Below are positions 50,751 to 60,900 of a stretch of DNA of 64,000 nt, piece by piece (position 1 is the stretch's first letter; every line of letters begins with the position of its first letter). The stretch lies in the NCBI RefSeq assembly GCF_047511655.1, contig NC_133395.1:71953910-72017909 (forward strand). Direction: 5' to 3'. Source of the stretch: Castor canadensis. Its lineage: Eukaryota > Chordata > Mammalia > Rodentia > Castoridae. Below the pieces are notes generated by a model. That model was not told the origin of the DNA, ran no database searches, and worked only from the letters and a program-made list of their open reading frames with translations. The translations under genes and the position numbers were made by a program.

Positions 50751-51639
50751 CAGAATCAGACCAGATCCAAACTAGACAACTTGGTCAGTAGAAGCTGTAG
50801 CTTTGTAATTTTAGGGTTGGTTAGTCGTAGTACATTTGACTCAGCATGGGGAGCAAGGGAAAACCTGCAGCTTTGCTGGATAAAAGTGGCAGATTTGGTG
50901 CAAAACAAGGAAAATCCATACATAGTTTTATTAGCCCAAACTTGTAGACCCATTTCATGGCCACTGCCAAACCAATCAGATATTCAATGGAGGGCTTCTA
51001 GAAAAGAACGAACCATTAAGGGCCTAAGATAAGCTCACACACATATCTAATGACTACTAAATGAGAAAATGAAAACCAAGGGATATTGAGAACTGGTGAA
51101 CTACATGAAGTATATTCTTCAGGAGCCAAGGGCATAAAATAATTAAAACATTCTTATTTCTTAGTACTTAGTACCAACCTACTATCAATCTGAATCACTG
51201 AAATAAATGTAGGTTATTGTCAGCCTCAATAAAAATGGTACCTGAAATTTTCTCCACACCCATGCTATTAGGTTTCAGAATTCTTATGTTCCCTGCAAAA
51301 ATACAATTCTGGGTTGAGGGAAAGTATGATTAAAAATAATGATTTGCTAAGCAAAAAGTCATGTACTTGTGGCCAAAAATGGTGAATCAGGAGGATTTAT
51401 TTCTTACATATAAATCTCACTCAGCACATGAGAGACTGGAAGAGAATGGGAGAATTGATAACACATACTTGAAAAATGCTCAAAGTAAATTAAAATCACT
51501 TTCTTGGACTCTAAAGTTTATAGATGTGTCTTTTCAATATACTTCAACAAAAGAAGAGCAATTATTTAATGGAGGATTATTAATTCATGGTGGAATTATT
51601 ATAAAAAACACAAATAAAACATGAATAAAATAAAGTTAG
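50751..51639. other. Region just downstream of RFC3
   Basis: May include a longer RFC3 3' UTR if the AATAAA at 51401-51396 (minus) is used. An 87-codon plus-strand ORF (51361-51624) has no family I recognise and lies antisense to that possible UTR. Confidence 0.5.
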
Positions 51640-51645
51640 TTTATT
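51640..51645 (-). terminator. RFC3: Candidate RFC3 polyadenylation signal AATAAA
   Basis: AATAAA on the minus strand begins 71 nt past the stop codon, followed by T-rich sequence. A second AATAAA lies at 51401-51396 and would give a longer 3' UTR. Which one is used cannot be told from sequence alone. Confidence 0.5.
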
Positions 51646-51715
51646 TTACCCATGGCTGTCCCAGTATAAACTGTATGCAAATGCTGATTCTAAGAAATAC
51701 GTGGAAGAACTGAAG

Positions 51716-51904
51716 TCAGAACATGCCTTCCAACCCATCCTCCATGAACTTCTTATAAAGTGCCATAAATTTGGCTACAAACGCTTCCAAGTGATAAATG
51801 GCTTTGCTACCCAGCTGTAGACGATGTTCATAATAAGCTGCCATCTGGGCCACTTCCCCTTTCAGCTGTCCATCACAATTATGCAAAAGTTCCGAGAGAA
51901 GACC
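51716..51904 (-). CDS. RFC3: RFC3 exon 9, terminal coding exon
   Basis: 189 bp including the TGA stop at 51718-51716. The acceptor is TTTTCTGTAG. It encodes [20 protein letters not shown], then the collar helices [20 protein letters not shown] and [19 protein letters not shown]. The C-terminal collar holds the five RFC subunits together as a ring. The end reads GMF-stop; I recall GMMF in human, so one Met codon may be missing. Confidence 0.97.
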   Translation of the reverse strand, partial: GLLSELLHNCDGQLKGEVAQMAAYYEHRLQLGSKAIYHLEAFVAKFMALYKKFMEDGLEGMF

Positions 51905-54900
51905 CTACAGAAAAATAATTAGTAATTTAAGAATCATTAAATTAACCAAACATACTTCATTTTTCCCACTCAAGAAGTAAAACTTAAATACGCTCTTTTT
52001 CATATATGTGAAGTCGTCATTGTTCTATGTGAACCAGTAATAAAATGAAAAAAAATTTTTAAAAATCTCATACTTCACATCTATACTATAAAAATGTGGT
52101 GGTTACACCACATTTCACGTTCCAAATATGAATGGTCCCTTACTTATAGTCCAATTTAATGATCTTTGACTTTTATGATGTTGCAAAAACAATACACATT
52201 GTATTGTAGAAGTTGTACTTAGAATTTTGATCTTTTTCCCAGAATAGTGAAATGCAGTACACCATGTTCTCTCAAGACACCTGGGGATAGGCAGGGTATC
52301 AAAGTTCCCAGTTGGTCACACAATCATGAGGATAAATAACCAACACTCTATAGTATACTATATTGTTAAATCTATGAAGTTTAGTTGATAAGTAAGTTGT
52401 ATTAAATTAAACGTATTAAATGCACTTTTTTTGTTTTTATGGAGATAGGCTCTACGTTGCCCATGCTGGTGTGCTCAAGTGATCCATCCATTTGCCTAGC
52501 TTCTCAAATACTGGGGCTGTGGAGCTGTGAGTCACCATAACTGGCTATAGCTTATCAAACTGTAGCACCATTGTATTTAATTGTATAAGGGTGCAAGGAA
52601 ATAAATACAAAGATATTGCCACATTATTTATAATAATCCACAGACAACTTCCACTAGCAGAGCCCATATTCAAAACACGATGACATAGTCATATAACGGA
52701 GTACCATTCATCCACTAGAAAAAAAAAGGTAAATCTGTAGTCCTGAAACAATATCCAAGCTATATTGTTGAATAATACAGCTGTGCAGACAACAGAACTT
52801 TTCTGAAACTACACAGATATAATGACTTGTTTCTATGTCAAGAGGTTTGTTAAAAGTGACAGAAATGGACTTTCACTTTTTTCCTTGTATGTTGGTAGCA
52901 TTTGATTTTTTTGTATTACCATGTAATTTTAATAAAAAACAAACAAAATCCCCCAAATTCCCTAATGTCTAGCAATCAATAATTTTATCTAAGTAGATGA
53001 CAGACCAACCTGTAGTGTCTGGACTCTGCCTACGTCTTTATTTATTTATTTATTTAATTATTCATATGTGCATACAAGGCTTGGGTCATTACTCCCCCCT
53101 GCCCACACCCCCTCCCTTACCTCCTACTCAGCCCCCTCCCTCTCCCCCCTACCCCTCAATACCCGGCAGAAACTATTTTGCCCTTATTTCTAATTTTGTT
53201 GTAGAGAGAGTATAAGCCATAATAGGAAGGAACAAGGGTTTTTGCTGGTTGAGATAAGGATAGCTATACAGGGAGTTGACTCACATTAATTTCCTGTGCA
53301 TGTGTGTTACCTTCTAGGTTAATTCTTTTTGATCTCACCTTTTCTCTAGTTCCTGGTCCTCTTTTCCTATTGGCCTTAGTTGCTTTTAAGGTATCTGTTT
53401 TAGTTTTCTGCCTACGTCTTTAACCTCATTCCCTATGTGCACTGAGTCTTGCTGTTTGAAATGCTTGTTCCCCAACTATTTACATAGTTACCTCCTCATA
53501 ATCCTATCAGCTTAAACATATCTTTCTCAGAGAAGCTATTAAATACCCATCCATAGACCAGTCCTCCATTATTATCATTTCATTTCCTTTATAGCACTTG
53601 TAACATTTTGAAATCCTCTTCTTTACTTGTTCCCATTTCACTTCACTAGAGCATAGCTTTCCTGAAGGTAGGTCCTAGGTCCTCCTGCCCTTCTTTAGCA
53701 ATCTCCTAATAGAGCCTAATGCACAGTAAGGCTAAATAAATGCCTGTACAATTAATGAAATGGAAAGAGGTGACAATGTACCTTAGTACTGTAAAAACCC
53801 TGTGGCTATATACCCAAAGTCCAAATTTTATGAACAGTTCAAGATCTGAAATTGGGTTACCTTCATTATAATCTCAGGAGGGATGCAATGAGTAAGAAGC
53901 TCATAGAGCCTTACACGAACTTCAAGAAGCCTATGTAGAAACAAAATAATTGACATTTTGTGATGAAAATAAGAACAATTTTAACAAAACATCTAACACA
54001 TGTATATTTTTCTAAGCTTATCATACACATAGAAGCTTCTCTTAATTTCAGTTCATTTTTAACTATTTTGTGGTGCTAGGGATTGAACACAGGGCCTGGT
54101 ACATGCTAAGCAAGCACTTTACCAATGAGCTACACCCCAGCCCTCAGTTCATTACAAACATTGTCTTCAGAATTCTCTTAAAGTAGGTATTTATAATAAA
54201 GGCATTTGTTATATCAATCATGAAAGTACCAGGTAGAAATTAAGACTTCATGAATGGTGAAGGTTGAGCTTCACATTGTGAAACTTAATACACTTCAATG
54301 ACATATCAAGTAATATGCTTACATTTTCTCTCCAGATAGGAAGATACTTAAAAATGTGAAAAGATTAAGCAGTCACTAGTCACTTACACAGTGGCAAAGA
54401 AATAATATAAACATAAAATACGCTACTCCTAGATTACACAATGAAAAAAAAAAATAGGGACACAAGCTGTCTTGTCACAAAAGAAACAGGACAAGAGGTT
54501 AAAGGTAAGTATAAACCAGGCAAGTAAGCATGAAACCTCTGTATCCTTCTCATAACATTTTCAGGACAAAAAGGGTGAAAGAAAGAAACACATGCTATTT
54601 CAGAAAAACAAGAAAAAAATGACAATTAAGGCCAGGCATGGTGGTGCCTGCCTGTAATCGCAGCTACACGGGAGGCAGAGAGGACCACAGGTCAAGGCTA
54701 GCCCAGAGCAAAAAGCATAAGACCCTATTTGGAAAATAAAGAAAAAAAAAAAAAGGGCTAGAGGCATAGCTCAGCTGGTAGGGTACCGGCCTAGCAAGTA
54801 CTAGTCCAAGTTCAAACACCAGTACACTAAACAAAACAAACAAAATAAAAACAATTAAAATTCCCAAAACACACAAAGCAATCATTTTTATCTCTATATA

Positions 54901-57900
54901 TACTTACCTCCATACTCCAAAGGGGGAAAAATGTTCAGAATTTTACTAAACTACTAGAAATATTTCATACTTCAGATAAATGAGGGTAGTGATTTACAAA
55001 ACACTTCATTCTGGTGGTACTAGGATTTGAAGTCAGGCCTGGTGCTTGCTAGGCAAGCAATCTACCATTTGATACACGGCTGCAGCTCTTTCTGCTTTAG
55101 GTTATTTTTCAGATAGGATCTCGTGTTATTGCCTGGGCCCGCCACAAACTTCAGTCCTCCTACCTATGCCTCCCATGTAGCTGGGATTACATGCATGAGC
55201 TATCACACCAGCAAAAGATTTCTTAAAAACAGAAACTCAAATTTTTTTTCCTGAAGCATAAAGCCCTGCCACATTTAAAACTAAACAAACAAACAAACAA
55301 CAAAAAAACCCTGAGCACCTGCTACATGTAACACATTATATCAAACAATTTAACCCAGTCCTCATGCCACCTTTGTGATGGGGATTATCTCCACTTTTAG
55401 ATTAAAAAAAAAAAATACTAATTTGACAGTTGACCACAGCAAAACATGACCTAAACACAGATATGTTTTACTTCAAATCCCATACCCATCTACCAAACAT
55501 TTATTTTACAACTTATTCTGAACAAGGTGCATTCCAATACACTACTTATTCCTTATGACCATGCTTTTATGGAAAAGAACCTGATGTTCAGGGAGGCTAA
55601 GCTTCCATGAAAACTATCAGCATTTTATTCAAGTTGGCCTCAAATACCCATGATTCCTCTGATACTTTTGTGTATCTCAAAACAAAACTTGATTATTAAA
55701 GCAAAAGTAATAAAAACAAATGACACAAGATAACATATAGCTTATTTCCAAAAAATTGATTCAGGACATATTTACCTATATAAAGGTGGTAACTATATTG
55801 TTTGCCTCTCATACATGTTAATATGGATCTCAAATTAGTCTGAGTTAATTTCTAATATTACTTAGTTTTTCAAAATTAATACATTTATTTATTGTATTTG
55901 TGTCCTCATTTCTTGATGGGTTACAAATGATTGAGTAAAATTTCTTCTGTCAAAAAAATTTGAGTATCCTAGGACTATCTCCGCTTCACTAATCTGAGTA
56001 TCTCTAGACAAGTTAATTTCCCTTCATCTCATTTTTCTTATCTACAAAGATGGCAATAATGTTTTTCTCATAGGATTGCTGTATAGTTACATGAAATAAC
56101 AGAATAATCATTAAATTATTAATTGCTACTCACATAAGAAAACTGTAACTATTCTAACACAGATCAAATAAGAATCAAACAAATATTATAGTAAGACTAA
56201 GGGGTCAAACATCAATAGTCACTTAGCATTGCATAGGCCAGTGATGAAAATGACACCAGCCTGCCAGTACTTGTGGTCAGTCCCAAGGCTTTCTGGAATT
56301 GGGCAAAATTTCTTTTTATGTGAATAGAATCAACTCCCACAATTATTCGTTTCAACAGGAAACCTCAGCACTTCTTGCACAAATTCATTTATGAGCTCCC
56401 AAAACTTGTTCAGAAAACTGGAGCAAAGGGCAAAAGCAGCTAGAAGAATTAGGTAATAATCAAATAAAGTTGAAAACATGTCTGATAACCATCAAATATT
56501 ACATCTGTACCAAAATCCCTTAAAAATAGTAAAGTTCTACTACCAAGTTTTTTTTCTTTAAAATCAGAAAAAAAGAAGAAAGTCACCTTCAGTGTGAAAA
56601 TACTTCACAAAAATGTAACACTGCTAAGACACATTTTGTTTCAATTTCATCTCTTTAAAGGTCAAAATTTCTTTGCTGATTACCAACATCTACCAGAAAG
56701 GAATGTACACTTTTCCTAAAGACAAGGTTTCTTTTCTGATAAGGCTACTTACAACATTTGGCACTTTTTGAAAACTACTAATAACTGAATTATAAGAATT
56801 CAAAGCAAACCCTAATTTTTATTAAGTACTCACAATGTATCACTATCCACCTCCACTGATTTATATGTTAGCCAAGAAATATGTTATAATCCCTTTGAAG
56901 AATTCTTATAAAAATTGTAATTCATCACAAGTCTTAACCAAGTGGAACAAAACAGTATATTTCTCTCATCATTATTTTCATTTAAACCAGAGAAGCTTAA
57001 GTTCTATCAGCTGCACTTCAGTCTATTCTGTTGCCTAAAATGATCAATTACCTTTCGAAGGTCCAAAGATGGTTTCTCAGTTCTCACAGGCATAAGAATA
57101 TGAGGCTGTGCTTCAGCGAGCCTGAGGAACCTGCTCCACACTTTCCAAGGTAGTGAGCTTTAAGACTGTCATTTTTTATTTGGAAAGTACACTGTCTTTC
57201 TTAATCAAAGCTGACATAAACCAAACAACTAGCATTTAAAGTATTTTCAGAATAGCCCATCACTGAATGACAGACCCATAGTAGTAAATGAAAACAACTT
57301 TGCCACAAATGTGCCAAAAAATACTAAGTACTGATGGCATATACACAAAATTATTCTTAATAGAATCTATCAGCAGGCCTGAGTACAGAGTTGTCTAGTT
57401 CTCAAACCATTACCACACAATCTCTCTTGCTCTGCTAACAAAGGCGTAGGTCTCCTTGGCAGGGAAATAAAAATATCTGCATGACACAAATGAAAAAGCT
57501 GAAACTCCAAAATCTAATTACCTGCTCAAGGACAATTAGCTAAATTAGGATAACTGTAATTCTGGTGTCTTTCTAGCACACAATGCATCACTTACGAAGT
57601 TATACTCTGTTCTCTTCAATACTAGAAAGCTAGACACTTCATGTTATGCGTTAATGTTAGGTCACCTAAGATTCTGAAATAAAAACTAAAAACTCCACAT
57701 TTTAATTTATGTATAAGCTCTACTTTTACATGCTAAAAGCTTAACAGAAAGCATAACACCACATAACAACTATGCTGGATCACTAAATTCCAGAATTAAA
57801 TCCTACTTTTTCTTTAAAAGGTAAATATTTAGATTCAAGATTTAATTATCCCTCTAAATGACATGGTGCTAATATGAAAGAGCCACTGTCTGTCCTAACT

Positions 57901-60900
57901 TGAGAATCAAAGCTTTGTCATCATTTTATACTGGTTACCTTTGTGGTGTCTGCTGACTGACAATAGCATTCGCAGTCTCCCTCAGATACACCTCCCAATC
58001 TGTCTCAGGAATTTCTTGATCTGCAGTAAAAGGGTATCTATGACACGAGAAAGAGAACATTATAAACAAAAGTGGTCTAATGTCCCAGAATGTTTCCTGT
58101 GGGAACCAGCCCTTTCACTTACTGTTGCACTCTGCAGGCTTCACACATAAGTAGGGCTTTTCTGAGATTTCTGCAGGACTTCTCTGCAAGTCGATGAGCC
58201 AGTTGGGAAGGAAGATTCAGACCTTCCTTCTTGCACACAGTAGATAACACATGGCAAATCTACAAATCAAATTAACAAAAATAGGCAAAAGCAAATTGAG
58301 ACAATTTCTGTTAATATCTCTACAGACCTTTTTAACCATATTGTATCCCAAATTTTTACAACTGAAACATATAAAGTACTTTACTACTTTGACCTGCCAC
58401 AATGCTCATATTAGTGATACAAAAATCTATTAAAGCTGCTTATTGTGAGCAAACAGTATTTTTCACTGATAGCTGTTAAGAGTGATGAAGAAATACAGTA
58501 TGTATTGACGTGTTTCAGACACTGATTCCCTACCTAGGGATGAAGTATTCTCATATCATCTACCTGCCAAATTCATCTCCCCTATTTTTAAGCTCCTCGT
58601 ACAGTCTAATAATGAGCTTGAGGCAAAAGACATTAAATAATTAGCCCATATCTAGTTTCATGGAATTCGTAATACCTACTTCTTAAAAGGAAAGGAAGAT
58701 TTAAAGAGAAGAATATGTTCTATATATCGCTGTTGGGTATTTACTACTACTCTCTACATTAATTTGTGCATTAATAGTTTGCACTTCAGGTCTATCCATA
58801 TCTGTTTTTGAGTTACTGATACACTACACTCTTTTTACAAAAAATAAATATGCAATGATGTACATAGAGATCAGAGAATTTGAGCTGAATTTTTTCTGAA
58901 AAGTTTAACTTGACTTACATCTTCAATGCTGGGAGCAGGCACACGAACTGCCAGGCACCTACTACGAATAGGTGGTATGACTTTAGATGTAGAGTTGCAA
59001 CACAAGATCAATCTGCAGGTAGACATATACTTTTCCATGGTTCTACGCAAGGCATGTTGAGCATCTTTGGTGAGTTTGTCAACTTCTGTCAATAATACCA
59101 CTGAGCCAAAGAGAAATAAAACTGTAACTTCAGGTTATTAAAGTTTTAACCTGTCTCTTTTACTTTCTTCTCATTATTTAGAATGAAATCCAATATAATA
59201 AGCCTAACATTTTATTCTTTCCCTTGGTAAGGACAAATTAAAGTTACAGACATGGTAAGAATAATTTCATTTTTATTCTTAAAAATTTTGTAATCAAACA
59301 AAACTAAGAAACACTAGGCGAAATGAAGTTAAGAGGTTATTTTGTTGTAGAATTCATGCCAGCCTCTATTATTTATATGCACTGAAATTTACTAAGACAA
59401 AGATGTACTGCACCACACCTTGAATTCTAAAGAATATACTGGGGAAAACACTGCTGTAAGAGAAGCAGCCACTGAGGTATAAAGGTATCTGGACATTTGC
59501 ACAGTAAGATTCTACCTGGCCACAAAGAAGGATTGGCCTTAAAATAGTTCAGGAATAGTATAGCTACAGGGACCGAATACAACCTCTGTATTTGTCATTG
59601 TATTAAAAAAAAATTAGAGCTGGAGGTATGGCTCAAGTGGCAGGATGCCTGCCTGGCAAGCATAAAGTCTTGAGTTCAAACCCCAGTACTGCCAAAAAAG
59701 AAAATAAACCTGTTTCTAGAAAACAACAGGGACAGCAATGTAACATTTGAATCTCCCCATTAAAAACAGAGAACTAAAGATCCCATAACCAAAGTTTACC
59801 CATGAACATCTACATTAAAACTAAACGATGGGCTCAAGTGGTAGAGAGCATGCCAAGCAAAGCAAGTGCCAGGCCCTGAGTTCAAACTTAAAAAAAAAAC
59901 CTTAAGTGTCAAGTTTTACTAAGAACTCTAAATGTGAGCAAGTGAGAATGAGCACGACAACTGAAAAGACACACAAGGTACTAGCACCAGGAATCCACTG
60001 AGTGTTTCATAGCCTGTAGGACAACAGAACGCCAAAACTGCCATGTGAACACAATGGAAGTCACAGGCCAATTTGAAAACAGCAGTCTTAATTAAAAGGC
60101 AGATTCCATGGACCCCAATTCATGGCTGAGAAAGGGAATCCTAATGCAAAAAGGTCTGAAAATAAAACAAAGCCGCCCACTAAGACACTGCTACATAGTA
60201 AGAAACCCCAGAAACAGAATGAGCAGAATGTGAAAAAGAGAGACAGAGAGGCAGAAGACTGGATAGAGCTCAGAACACAAGGTCATGTATTCGATTGCTT
60301 TGTGAAAAAAAAAAAAAAAAAAAAAAAACAAGGGCAGCTCTACAGCCCCAAGCCTAGAAAACCTCTCTGGCTTCATTCTTCTTCGTAAGAGTATAGGCAA
60401 ACTAACTACTGTTTTTTAAAAAAGTGATCAACAGAAAAGGTTCAGAGCTGAATTCAAACAGAGTTAAAGAGAAAGAAGCACAGAAGCAGAACACCTTTTT
60501 AGATACAGAAGACTTAAAATTATTTGTTTAAGTGTTACTTAAATATTAGTGATTTTGCTCTTTTTATATAACAGTAAACTTAATGTAAGAATATAATATG
60601 TTTACTATTTTTAGTGATGTTGATCTAATTTTATTGATATTTATAGAATATTGTTAGTGTTTTGTTTGGTTTTGGTGGTACTAAGGGTTGAACTGAGGGC
60701 CTTGCACTTGCTAGGCAGGTGCTCTACCACTTGAGCCACAGCTCAAGCCCTTATTGCTTTGGTTATTTTGAGATAAAGCCTCACTTTATTCAGGGGCCTG
60801 GACCACAATCCTCCTACCTATACTTCGTGTAGCTGGGATGATAGACACAGCTTTTATCAGTTGAAATGGGGTCACACAAACTTTTTGCCCAGGCTCAAAC

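Larger units (their letters stand above)
51905..53860 (-). other. RFC3: RFC3 intron 8
   Basis: 2.0 kb. It contains a B1-like SINE (52426-52547), an L1 3' fragment flanked by 16-bp repeats (53041-53406) and an L2 fragment (53456-53750). A 10-bp inverted repeat lies at 52092-52115. Confidence 0.85.
53931..57938 (-). other. RFC3: RFC3 intron 7
   Basis: 4.0 kb between exons 7 and 8. It contains three SINEs (54070-54143 minus, 54630-54850 plus, 55010-55213 minus). From 55.2 to 57.9 kb I see only AT-rich non-coding sequence with no repeat I can name and no exon. Confidence 0.85.

Noticed and set aside
1..51600. Search for a second protein-coding gene, tRNA, rRNA or CRISPR-like array
   Set aside because: Only repeat-derived coding remnants and tRNA-like SINE units were found; the ID-like units carry A-tails and lack intact tRNA folding regions.
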